Part shown: positions 23,740-35,170 of the stretch, piece after piece
Position numbering within the stretch: position 1 is the first letter of the stretch
How the letters are laid out: each line of letters opens with the position of its first letter
From: Costus lasius
Lineage: Eukaryota > Streptophyta > Magnoliopsida > Zingiberales > Costaceae
NCBI GenBank assembly: GCA_027563935.2
Contig: CM050450.1
Coordinates: 7,547,957-7,611,956 of the forward strand
Reading direction: 5' to 3'
DNA length: 64,000 nucleotides
Position numbers and translations under genes: made by a program
Notes under the pieces: model-generated
Databases searched by the model: none
Told to the model about the DNA's origin: nothing
Seen by the model: only the letters and a program-made list of their open reading frames with translations

Positions 23740-26700
23740 CCTCCTTCATTCACACCTCAAGGCACACGCATCCAAAGAGCAAGCGAGAAGGAGACTAGAT
23801 ACGATCCAAAGATGGGAAGAGAAGAAGAGGGACAATCTTTCTTTTTGAATTCAGAAATAAAAGGTATGCCGAATTCCGCCCTCCAGGTGATCTTTACATA
23901 TTTATATGCACACACCATCTCAGGAATCCACTCCGTTCTTCCAGGCCGCCTGTCCCACGTCCAGTATTTCTTTCCAAATATACACGCAGGCTAATAACTC
24001 TTCAAATTATTCGAAATCTACGCAGACAAAATTGAAAAAAAAAAGAAATTCTGAAGCCCTTCCGAAAGGCACAAGGAGTTGTCAGATAAAGAACACGGAC
24101 CCGGTGTCTTCTACCCTCAACTCCCTCTCCTGACAACTTTCTCTTTCATGCATACTAGATTGATGTGACGGTGAACAGCGCGCGCACAGTCGCATGTCAC
24201 ATGACGTTCATCTCACACACAGATAGATTTCCCCCTTAACTCGCCACAATAATTAAGCTTGAGTGCAGACGAGGCTACCCCTCCCTTAACTTATTGACTA
24301 GGCAATCAAGTCTCAACCCTGCTGCAATTATCATTGCTCCCCCCCTCCATATCATTGTGGAAGCCCTTAGGCACGCCCCTCCTATAGAAAGAAACTAAAG
24401 ATCACTCATTTAGTGCGTGCAGTTGACCTAATCACTCGCATTAAAGAGCAGCAGCACTAGGCGCAAGTGCTACAGCGATCGGCTGAAGCAACAACCGAGG
24501 AGGGAAACGGAAAAAAAATCAGAGAACAACAAAAGGAAAAGGCCGGGGCGTCGGGGGGAGGAAGAAACCGAATGGAACCTGACAAGGCGTGCACGGGGAA
24601 GCGCGCCGCTCCTCATTTGTTTACTCCGAATGATAACATTTCCTCCTACGTTCTTTGTCTATTCGATTACATGAAACTCAGCCAAAAAACGTTTCCAGGC
24701 TTACGAATTTTCGATGAATTACATCTTTGCTATCTGATTCTTCGTGACTCTTGCTTCCAGATTAATATAGACTTGGAAAATCAGACGTTGAAAATGTCAT
24801 TGTACGAAAATTCTTAAACAAGATCAGTTCTTAAAACTTTTTGTCGTCCGAACGAGCAGCACAGTAAGAAGTACCCGCGCAAGGGAAATTATACGGGAGG
24901 GCGCAGAGGGGACGTGGACTGGGAGGAAGAGGACGAGGGGTCCATGGGACATGGAAATCCGGGGGGGTCTTGTTCATTGGATCTTGCCATCCTGGAGCGC
25001 GCCTCTGGTTTGGCGCCCTACGGCTACGGCTGTGTTTTCACCGGCCCTACGCTCTGTTTCTTGTGGGTTACTATTCTTGGCGTGAAGTGGATGACGCCGT
25101 CGCATACATTTGTTTTTTATGGGTTCATTTCTTTTCTTTCTAACTGACCATGTTAGGCTATTAATTTGTAGGAGTTAGTTGATGGAGTAAATTATAATAA
25201 TAAACGCTTTATTTATTTAATTTATAATTTATTTTATATTAGTAAAATAATAATATACTTTTGGGTAAATTTTTATATTATATATATTTATTCATAAATT
25301 TCAGTTGAGTAACAGATAAAAAGTCAATGAGTCGACTATTGCTTATGGGTCAAATAACCAAAGTTTTAACAAAATATATTAGGGTTCTATTGACTTATCT
25401 AAGTTGACTAAGTAATACAATTCTTTTGATAAGAAATTGACTGGTCTATGATTTTATGGATTAAAATGTAATTTGCTAGCCATTTCTTGATAGTGATTTC
25501 TTTTTCAACAACGGCACAAGGCTCGAGGTCAATTTTTTTTAAGAATACTGACCCAATTAGGAAGCGAGTATTTATAGGTGTACGTGTTTCATAAAAAAAA
25601 TGGAGTTTTATGTTAATATTGTATCGTACTAAAAGAATTAAAGTAATCTTATTAATAAGTAAAAAAACAAATATAAATATTTTTTTAATGTTAAAAAAAG
25701 TATAAAATACAATTATTATAAAATATTATTAAAATAATCTAAAAATGTGAATTTGATATAAGAAAAGTAGTTTATCAAACTAAGAATTAAATTAAGCTAA
25801 CCACTAATATAATTGTTGACCTCTAATAAGCTAGAGTGCTTAATTATATCAAATATTTTTAACTAGCCCCACGTAAAAAAAAATCTTGAAATGAGTTTCT
25901 TTTTAGACCTTATTTTATCAAGGACTTAAGTTAAAAATATTGCACCCAAATTAGATGGCTTGATTGGATAGAATGATCTAACCCATCCAAATGCTTGAAA
26001 AGACTATTCAAGATTTAAATGATTGATTGGACCATTTAGTTAAATTGTGATTTTTTTTAATAATATTTATAAATTATATGTATATATGTAATTACTTAGA
26101 AATATTATAAATATATATATATAATAATTAATTCAAATTAGGACCGACATAATATTTTTTACTAAAGTGGTGGGTCCCATCTAAAGGCAAATTTCCGAAT
26201 AATACATATTTTTTTTTTCTCTTTTTGCAAAAAGGCCCATGCATATTGTGCGGGGCCTGCCCGCCCACATGAGCTCATAATGCAGCGGCCGCGGAGCTCC
26301 GGTCCACCGAGTGGGAGACCTTCCTCCCCTAAGCTTGCAATTTGAAACTCCCTTCATCTCCAATTCCGATGCTGCATCAGAGCCCAACGGCTTTACCGGT
26401 CGACCGAATCACGCGCCCTCACTCCGCACTCAAAAGACATGGCAAAAGGTGCCCATATAATAATTATGAAACCTCGCCCACGGGGGAGACAAAACGCAGC
26501 ATTCTCCTTGGCCCTTTATTTATGGGTCTTGCGCCTTAGCCCTATTATTCCTAATCTCCTCTTCCTTAATTCTTGACCATTTTGCAATTCGAGCCATTAA
26601 AAATCATTAAGAGGCCCTTTCATAGGTTAAAATTTGGCTCCAAATGGATTAGGACTTAGGATTGGGTTCGGCCGCATAATTAATTGCCGCTGCCGTATAA

Positions 26701-27062
26701 TAATGGGCTGCAATACACGTTCCAATCATGAGGCGGCGCGCTGTATGCGGTTGTCCGCTTGCGCGAGCACATGGGGATTAGGTGCGCCCCATGTGTGCCC
26801 CTCTCCCGCCATTCGTCCACGTACACACGTGCGCCACAGAGAGACAAAACAAGATGCATACGTGGCGCGACGCCCGCATCCGGCGGCACGTGCGCAGCTG
26901 GACTCGGAAGAGCGCCTGGCGGTGGCACGTGCCTCGAACCGCCCCGCCGTACAAGCGCGGCGGAGCGGCGGAGCCATTTTTATTGGCTTTCGATATTTCC
27001 GTATCTTTTTATTGTCTGTTGTGTAATATTTATTTGTTTACCTCAGTTTCTGTAATTTTTTT
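23740..27062. other. long intergenic stretch, no gene recognised
   Basis: 24.1-25.1 kb and 26.2-27.0 kb are mixed or GC-rich with overlapping chance ORFs that lack recognisable domains. 25.15-26.18 kb is very AT-rich. Nothing with TIRs, LTRs or target duplications was resolved. Confidence 0.45.
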
Positions 27063-27166
27063 GGACAAGGCCTAATAGGCTCTGGGCCTTGTTGACAAGG
27101 CCTACGAGCTCTGGGCCTTAGGACAAGCACCAAAAGGATCTGGGCCTCGCAGACAAGGCCTTGTAC
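27063..27166. repeat. about 30-bp tandem repeat rich in GGCC, three units plus a partial
   Basis: Units begin GACAAGGCCTA and end CTCTGGGCCTT, with 28-30 bp spacing, and the third unit is diverged. GGGCCT resembles the plant site II/TCP box, but no gene follows closely. Confidence 0.65.
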
Positions 27167-27710
27167 TATCTTCATCTCTAAGCAATTTAAGGCCCATAGA
27201 AAATGTTCCAGCAAAACATTCTAGATAATGAAAAGGTACGTAGGCCTATTAAGGTCCACTAAAATTGGATTTTAGCCCAAAAACTGTATTGGTTTAATTA
27301 AGTTAGCGATGCCATCGATTTCAATAGTATTTGAATTTAAATTGCACATTAATTGCATGATCTTGTAGGATCAGGCCTAAAATTTGACCCGCTCTTTCAA
27401 AACTTTTAAGCAGTTCACTTCCCCCCCAAATTATTGGATTAGACGAAAAATAATCCAAAGATTTTGGTACACGTTAGCAAGAATGCTAACATGCACCATA
27501 ATACCTGATTTAGGACCGTTTGGATTCCTTGCTTTTTCAGTTTTTGCTGGTGTGCCCAACGGCTTATGCCTAAGAAATTTATTTGGAAAAATAGCTTCTT
27601 AGTTTCAACTTGAAAAACTGTACTGTATACTACAAGCCGATGGAGGTAGCTTATGCAGCTTCTGGCAACATGACTTTCACGTGCTTTCCATCAACGCCGG
27701 CTCTGTGAAT

Positions 27711-27759
27711 GTTGCTACTCGATGCTGCTGATCGTGTTGCTACTCGATGCTGCTGATCG
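27711..27759. repeat. perfect 25-bp tandem duplication
   Basis: Two adjacent copies of a unit starting GTTGCTACTCGATGC at 27711 and 27736. Confidence 0.9.
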
Positions 27760-27957
27760 GCGAACGAAGGCGAGCATGAGCATCTTCCGAGACTAATGAG
27801 CGTGACTCTTCTTTTGATGAGATCTGCACGTTGCAGCTTTTGTCTTTTCTATTTCCTTTCTTCCGACGATATCTGCGAGTTGTGATGGCGGGGTGAGCAA
27901 ATTGGCATCCTGCATCTAGACGTGTATTTGCACACATGACACATCTCATATGAATGG

Positions 27958-29323
27958 TGTCAGGCCTGGGTCAGGCCGGTTCGGCCCAACCCAAGCCCAT
28001 GCCCACAACGGGAAGAAGCCCACCTGTGGAGAGGGAAAACTTGGTCAACTGAGGACGTTGACCAGAGCAAGCGACGCGGCATCGAGCCATAGATGATAGA
28101 AGCGAGCTTCGCGAGCAGCGCGTTGTTTTCGCGAGTGTTGCGGAGTCGGCCACGTGCGTGGCTGACGATAGATATGGACGGCGTCTTCTTCGCAGCTTTG
28201 GAGGAAGCAGCTGGCAAGCGGCTCGAGTGCGGCGAACACGGACGTTCGCGACAGTCGGCGTACGCTTCAGATAGAAACAAGCGATGGAGACGGGGCGACG
28301 AGGTCGGCAGCGGCGAAGCCATCTTCTCCGCGAGACCCGGACAACGCCAAGGCGGCTCGATGAGGATGCGGACGCGCGAAGATCTCGGAGGCGTGCGGAC
28401 CGATCGGATCGGGCGGAGCGGAAGACCCGGACGCGGACGACTCGGAGACGGAGAGGAGCAGAGGCGGTAGAGTTGCCTTATAAAGCGTGCAACAGACAAA
28501 GAACCAAGGGGAGTGCGTGACGGGACAGCGACTCACCCAGGCGGGTCGGGGAGGGCGCCCCCTCCCGGGCGAGAGCCTTTACCAGCGGTGAGCTTGAGGG
28601 AGCCGGCGACGACAAGCGTCGAGGCGAGAGAGAATGCTTGAGTGTAGAGAGCTTGTAGCCGGTGGTGACCGGTGAGGGAGGGGAAGGGGCACCAACGACA
28701 GTAGTCGTCAGCGCAGAGAGGAGCTTTGTAATCCCTTGACGGTGAAATAAAAGGGTTCTTCTCCGATTTCCCAGTTCCCCTGTTCTCGAGTTCTTCAGCG
28801 GCGACAGTGACAAGTCCCGACGACGACGAGAAGGGTGAGAACGCATGCGGCGTCCTCACACTTCCCTTCCGGCGAAGTTCGCGAGTGCGGCGGCGCTCGG
28901 TGGAAGAAGGCGTTGAAGGCTGGAGGAAGATGATGACGGAACGACGCTTCCGATTTTGACTGGGTCAAAATCGGAGCAGTAACGCAACGGCGAAATCGAA
29001 TTCGGGTAGCTGACGTCGGCGCGACGTCAGCAAACCAAATTCGCGCGGCGAAAATCGGATGAAGGGCTGACGTCAGCCAAGCGGGTTTTTTTGGCGATTT
29101 TGGGTCAAAGGTGACGGTTGACCAGAGGTGATTTTGACTTTTGGAATTAGGGTTTCCGATTGTTTTCGAATTGGGGATAAAGAAGTTCGGGGAAGTTAGA
29201 GTTTCTATTTGGGGCAAGGTATTGGTCCGGAAACCCTAGCGCGTTACATTCCGTTCTTCTGCCGGACGGTCCTAAGATAGCAGATAAGCGCTGATTCTAG
29301 ACCGATCCGACCGAGGCGTGACA
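27958..29323 (+). mobile_element. solo LTR of an LTR retrotransposon, 1366 bp
   Basis: Starts TGTCAGGCCT and ends GAGGCGTGACA, so the ends are inverted (TGTCA...TGACA). A perfect 5-bp target duplication AATGG flanks it at 27953-27957 and 29324-29328. Plus-strand promoter and end signals fit an LTR: TTATAAAG near 28478 and AATAAA near 28744. It is GC-rich, which gives many overlapping chance ORFs that are not genes. No second copy or internal region is present, so it is the product of LTR-LTR recombination. Confidence 0.88.
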
Positions 29324-29384
29324 AATGGTGGTCAGTGGCGTTGAGAAGAGTGTGGGTAAATGCCCCCACTCAGAATTTCAAACC

Positions 29385-29387
<3 letters not shown>

Positions 29388-29443
<56 letters not shown>
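29388..29443. repeat. (AT)n microsatellite, about 28 units
   Basis: Uninterrupted AT repeat just right of the solo LTR. Confidence 0.97.
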
Positions 29444-29446
<3 letters not shown>

Positions 29447-30690
29447 TTACCTCCATTAAATAAATTCTAATCTTATTAATATTACCCCGTATATCTTCGA
29501 ATCATAGATCTGCCACTAATGGTGGTGGCACCGCATATGATGGCACCGCATATGACTTATTTTCCTACTCCCTTCTTCAGACGACCATTTGCTATTGTGC
29601 AAGTACGGCGTAACACAATAAATTTTTATTATTTTTTAAGAAAATCAATTCCTAAAAAATGAACCCTCATCATGCGATCCAAATATTTTTATTAATCATA
29701 TGAATAAAGTTCATGTTTAAAAGTTTCCAACAAGTAAATTAATTACCCTGAGGTGCTTGATGTGCAAGGACTCCATTTGCTTGTTATTTTCATTTTTTTT
29801 TAAAAAAAAAAGGATCACTAATAAATAATATCTTGACACGACTTTAAACCAAGATTAGCCGACAAGCTTTCTAATCTCAATTAACAAATCAAATATGCCG
29901 TCTAATGACCGCACTCCACTAATTTAAGGCATTTGTATTACTTTTTTAGACTACATGTAGTTATGAATTATATAAAATACCTCCCCCCCCCTCCCCCACA
30001 TGTCATGCACATGCGCACAAACCGAGTCGAACCAAACCAAATCCACTTGAGCTTGGGGTTAGTGAATTGTGAAATTAGTAGGAATAAAGTGGTGTTTAGT
30101 GTAAAATTATGTAGTATATTTCTAATATATATAGAAGATTTTTTTTTCTTTTATTTAATTTGTATTAAATTAAATATATGCCAAACTTATAATAGATTGT
30201 TAAAAAAACAATTTATACGCAACTGATTAGGATTAGGTTTGAGCGTCATCACTTTATAATAAAAAATAAAGTTATTGATGACTTACTATAAGAAAAAGCT
30301 TGATTAGGGTTTGCCTCTTTTTCTGTAGATGTAATCTTAGGTCATCAACTCAAAAAACACCCACCTCACTCCAAATATTTTCAACATACTTTTTATTATA
30401 AAATTATTACACCAATCCTATCAAATATGTAGTGACAATTAACGATCTAGTCACGTTAAATGAAAATGATATAATTAATTTTTTTAAATTAAGATAAATA
30501 ATAATTAATTAATCGCACCATTATGATCTATACATGCAACAATTAAGGTTCTGTTTGCTATTGCTCCGCATTTTCAAAATGTTTTGGGGCTATTTCTTTG
30601 GCACAGTGGATTAGCAATCCACTGTTTAATAAAGTGCGTATCTCAAAGATGCTCATAGTGTTTGTGCCGTCGCTCAGTCATATATCATTA

Positions 30691-31059
30691 AACTTATGAT
30701 TTTATCTTCGAACTTTGTTATATATCATCAAAGCTTGACTCAAACTTGCATAGAACCAATGAATGGAGTAAAATACCTTAGTATGAATTCTAGTGTATCT
30801 ATCAATTTTTTTTATTTATTATTTCTATTAATTTTTGTATTTGTACTTATTATCAAACTTTATTATATATCGTTAAATTTGTCTGAAACTTATGATGTTA
30901 TCGTCGAATTTATTCAAAACTTGACCCAAACTTGTATGAGACCAATGAAAATAGTGTAGGATACTTTGCCGTGAAATCTAATAAATTTATCAATTTTTTT
31001 TTTATTTTTATATTTATATTTATTGTCGAACTTTATTATATACCGCCAAACTTATTTGA
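30691..31059. repeat. two-unit tandem repeat, about 196 and 173 bp
   Basis: Both units start AACTTATGAT-TTATC and share CAAACTTG-AT-AGACCAATGAA, TATCAATTTTTTT and ATTATATA-CG blocks. AT-rich and non-coding. Confidence 0.75.
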
Positions 31060-31295
31060 AACTTAATTAAAATTGCTTAAAACGAACATCGTGAACAATT
31101 TTGGAATGACCGCTTCGTTGCTAAACCACCGTGGCAAAGAACCCTAGGCATTTTCTCCTATCCCACTACTTGGGAGATTTTCACACATATGGCACCTCAC
31201 ACTGTCGAGCCTCCGGTACTAGCACTACTCGCTTTGATACCTCCAACGCTGGCTTGAGTCGTTAACGCTGTGACGGCTGTGGCTATAGGAGGGAG

Positions 31296-31704
31296 GAGCG
31301 CATTTTCTATATAAAGACCCTACCTAAGAATTACTATGTAGGGAGCTTCGTTTTTATAATAAACACATTTTTAAAAAAAAAGATTATATATTCTTAATCT
31401 ACATACTCTAAGTTATCCAATGGTACCAATATTATCATGAAAAAGATTACGCACGATAAGAAATTATACAAAACATTATCATAAGAAAATTTATACATAA
31501 TTTAGGTAATTTTTTTACTAATAATATTTTGTATAGTTTCTTATCATGCGTAATCTTTTTCATGATAATATTGGTACCATTAGATAACTTAGAGTGTGTA
31601 GATTAAGAATATATAATTTTTTTTAAAAATAATATATTTATTATAAAAACGAAGCTCCCTACATAGGATTTCTTAGGTAGAATCTCTATATAAAAAATAT
31701 GCTC
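31296..31704. mobile_element. fold-back Mutator-like MITE, 409 bp
   Basis: The two halves are long inverted repeats of about 190-200 bp. They start GAGCGCATTTTCTATATAAAG on the left and GAGCATATTTTTTATATAGAG on the inverted right. A perfect 9-bp target duplication AGGAGGGAG flanks it at 31287-31295 and 31705-31713. Long TIRs plus a 9-bp duplication are typical of Mutator-like elements. No ORF. It could fold into one near-complete hairpin RNA. Confidence 0.9.
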
Positions 31705-32148
31705 AGGAGGGAGGGGGTAGGAAAGGGCATACTCCCAGCACTCCGGGCTTCTACCATTATTAGTAAAAACTACTAAAGTTAAAACTTGTTTACTGTAGCG
31801 AATAGTTAGATGAAGAGTATGCTGCCAATTAATTAGCCAAATAATTGAATAGTTTAGCTTGTCTCACTTTGCTACGTACCTAATGGAGCTTACGAATAGC
31901 ATAAAGTGAGCTGTGTGGTCTTTTATATAATTGAAGGGAAATAGTTTGATAAGCAAAAGAGAATGAAAAGATCACAAAAATATATAGTTTATGATTAGAG
32001 TCTGACACCTTATCCAAAGCTTCACATCAATTATAGAGATTATGGAATTTAATAATACTTTTTTAAAAAATAAAAGAAATACCAAATTAACTCATAAATG
32101 GTAGAACATAAGAAACAATAGCGCTTAAAAGCAATCCTAAGAGATTTA

Positions 32149-32279
32149 AGCCTCGTTTGGCCCTACTTATACATGGTAACCGAGGTAGCTTTTGTAGAGG
32201 AAAAGCTAGAAGCTGACGATTTGGAGCTTCTCACAGCTTTTGCCTCGGCTATAGTGTATGAGCGGGGCCAAACATGGCT
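32149..32279. mobile_element. Tourist-like (PIF/Harbinger) MITE, 131 bp
   Basis: Ends AGCCTCGTTTGGCCC and the inverse of AGCCATGTTTGGCCC, flanked by TTA at 32146-32148 and 32280-32282. A 3-bp TTA duplication with GTTTGG-type TIRs is the Tourist pattern. Confidence 0.75.
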
Positions 32280-33301
32280 TTAATCTATTGAGAAAGGAAT
32301 TTTAATTCTAACAAGTCACTCAAAATGATTAAAAGAGAATCGGAATATGAATTCTGAGTATGTTTTCTTATTCTCAAACACCCTTGAGCGCAAAACCATT
32401 CAACAAGTTTGACTAGATTTCAAGCAAGATAAGATATAAATTTAGTACAGACATGAAGGATTGAAGTGTTGATCAAAGAAAACAAAAAGTATACATGAGA
32501 TAAACCAATATGACCTCACCTTTGTCCAAGTGATGAAGCACTATGTCTAATTTAGTCAGAAGATAATGCTAAGATAATAAAAAAACAGTACAACTCCCAC
32601 TAGAATTAGAAGGCCTCAATGCTTTTGGAGTGGTGCACATCGTTATCGTTGCTTTTCTTTTCCAATGGCTTATCAGGACCACCGTTGCCTCAATTTGTCC
32701 CCCAACTTTTATATACATGACCCCTCACAAATCTTAGGAAGAAAGATAGCAAGCACACTTGGTTATGCATCACATACTTCTTATCATTCGATGTGCGTAT
32801 TTTATATCGAGCGTCGTTTAGAATTATCGTATGAATAATGCGTGTTAGGAAGTTGCTATTATGCACTGATCAAATGGCTAGACTATAGCTTCATTTGCTC
32901 TCGCACCAACACGACTTTAAAGCAAAATCTATGAAAAGCCATGATTTAAAGCTCTCATGGTTTCTAATTTTTCAATATCTTTATTGCTTTGGAAATCATA
33001 TTGAAGCGAGGCGAAATGAGGTCTATGTATCGAAAATGCCTCAACTTAGGGTTTGGGAGATCAGCAATGCAAATTAAAAATGATCTTTCATAATAGAGAA
33101 ATTAGTGTTTCACAAGAAATCGTGTAGCGGATCAACAGACACATGACCTATGTGTACCAAAGGTTTCATTACAAAGCATCTCATTATGGACAAGGAAAGA
33201 GGGAGGGCCACTAATTGAAGCATTCGTGCATCACTAATAATTAGGGCGTTGACTTTTTTGAAAGTGAGAGAAGGTGAGGTCATTCATGAATTTGAGCAGA
33301 T

Positions 33302-34088
33302 CTAGTGGCCATGCGTGATCTTCAAGTCAGCGCCATGATCTACCTGCCTCCACGGAAACGACTTACTACTACAGTCCTCCTTGTACTCTTCACTGAACGA
33401 CTCCACCTCGGCGGCGGCGATCTCCGCCCATATCTCGTCCATGCTGTACGCCTCCGCAGCCACGTTGCTGTCCATTTCGTGGTCCTGCTTCGATAGCTCG
33501 CCGCTGCCGGAGGTTGACCCGCGGCTGGAGGATGAGTCCGAGGAGGTCGACGAGGCGGGGGACGAGCTCACGGTCAACGCCTTCCGCTCCTGCGCCTCCT
33601 TCCTCATGTGCGTCCGCCAGTAGTTCTTGATCTCGTTGTCGGTGCGGCCCGGAAGGCAGGCGGCGATTCGCGACCACCTGCAGTCGACCGACGAACGATC
33701 AACAACGATCAACATGTGTTGATTTAGGAAGAGGCTGACAACCTGTTGCCCCATTTGTCATGGAGTTGGAGGACGAGGAGCTCTTCCTGGGGGCTGAGGC
33801 GGCCGTGCTTGAGGCCGGGGTGGAGGTAGTTGACCCAGCGCAACCTGCAGCTCTTGCCGGACCTGTTGAGACCTACAACACGAGCAAACAACCGTGAAGC
33901 TTAAAGAAACTAAAGGACATGGAGCAGCGATGTCCCGCGCATGGATTTTTGGATCCCCCGCCACCGCTCAAACCTGAGACCTTAGCTAAGTGATCCCAAC
34001 GCCGTTCACCGAACAAGCGCACAAACCATACCAGTTGGACATCCTCCTCCTCCGTCCACGGACCCTTTCGCGGTGGCGGCGCCGCCAT
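33302..34088 (-). CDS. R2R3-MYB transcription factor, MYB48/MYB59 class, copy A
   Basis: Three exons: 34088-33974, 33872-33743 and 33677-33302 (206 residues). The second exon is 130 nt, the invariant size in R2R3-MYBs. R2 spans about residues 8-57 ([22 protein letters not shown]). R3 spans about 60-108 ([19 protein letters not shown], then [19 protein letters not shown]). [16 protein letters not shown] and the late [10 protein letters not shown] motif place it with MYB48/MYB59, DNA-binding regulators linked in Arabidopsis to root growth, cell cycle and nitrate/potassium responses. The start gives [11 protein letters not shown], 93 bp from a TATA box. It is paralogous to 45149-45949. Confidence 0.92.
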
Positions 34089-34180
34089 CGATGTCTTCAG
34101 CTAAATTAACCAATTGGTGTCGCTTTCGTCCTCGCTTGTGCTGGCTCGTCGGCTGTGGTTGGCACAGGCCACTCCTCCGC

Positions 34181-34190
34181 CATTTTATAG
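34181..34190 (-). promoter_or_regulatory. TATA box of MYB copy A
   Basis: CTATAAAATG on the minus strand, about 93 bp before the ATG. It sits at the same relative place as the box of copy B. Confidence 0.7.
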
Positions 34191-34727
34191 GCTGCAATTG
34201 GTTATTTGGTTGAGCTCATGATGTCATTTTTTTCCTAAAAATATCTCTTTTGGATTTGGATTGAACAAGATTTTGATCCATTTTTTAATCCATAGAGCAA
34301 AGCTTATTGGTTTGTTAATTTAATCCTAATCTTTTTGGAGTGATTTTTTAACGGCACCCACCAATGTTAATTTGACATTTCCTTAGAATAAAAATTCCAT
34401 GGAGGGGCCTTCTTCTCATTTTGCGTCACGCATCCATATTGACTTAGAGAAAGATTTTGACCGTGTGAATTTGACTTTTTATTGTGCATTATAGGGTTTT
34501 ACCAAATTGATCGATTGAATGGATAAAATAAGTTTCCACTAGTATAAATCGACCATTATCAAATAGAGTTCTATTTTGACTTGAAGTTTGAATAAAATCG
34601 ACCATTATTGTCCCAAAAATTCATTGACCTTTTATGTGTTATTTCAGAATGGTAGATTTGTTCTTCCTAACAATCCTCAAAGCTCCAATGTAGCGTGATT
34701 CTTTAATATGAATCTTTGTTAGTGAGG

Positions 34728-35126
34728 CCTATTTACTTGGACGGATGAAATGAGAGAGAGAAAGAAAATAGAGGAGGAATGAAAAAACATAAGAGAAAGA
34801 AACTAAGACATGTGAAAAGGAGAGGCGAGCTGGCAAGGCGATAGCGGCCAAGGCAATGACCTAAAGGGGCGGCGGGCAAGCAAAGAAGAGGGAGCGGTGG
34901 CGATGGCAAGCTGGAGAGGCAGCAGCGAGGACGAGCCAAAGAGGAGAGGTGATGAAGCAGCAGCGAAGAGCGGGAGGGATGATACTGTAGTAATCCGCCT
35001 GATTTGGGGATTTATAATCGAAAATAAAAGTAATCCACCCAATTTGGGGATCTATAATAAAAAATAAAATGCTTTTAATTTTTTTTCTCTCTTTCCTTTG
35101 TTACAAATCCGTCTCCCTAGTAAATA
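34728..35126. mobile_element. possible TIR element of about 400 bp
   Basis: TATTTACTTGGACGGAT at the left and the inverse of TATTTACTAGGGAGACGGAT at the right, with purine-rich subterminal sequence on the left. The ends resemble those of 49298-50112. Inside is a 40-bp tandem duplication at about 34990-35069 (GTAATCC..ATTTGGGGAT). No target duplication could be fixed, so limits are approximate. Confidence 0.45.
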
Positions 35127-35170
35127 AAAGAAAAAAAAAAGTAAGAATCCATCTTTTTCCTTTTTCTTTC

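Noticed and set aside
26634..27075. GC-rich overlapping ORFs up to 130 codons
   Set aside because: Six frames are all open in parts, no domain or splice logic, consistent with base composition.
27960..29217. Several overlapping GC-rich ORFs of 100-180 codons
   Set aside because: All fall within the solo LTR fixed by the AATGG duplication; none has a domain.
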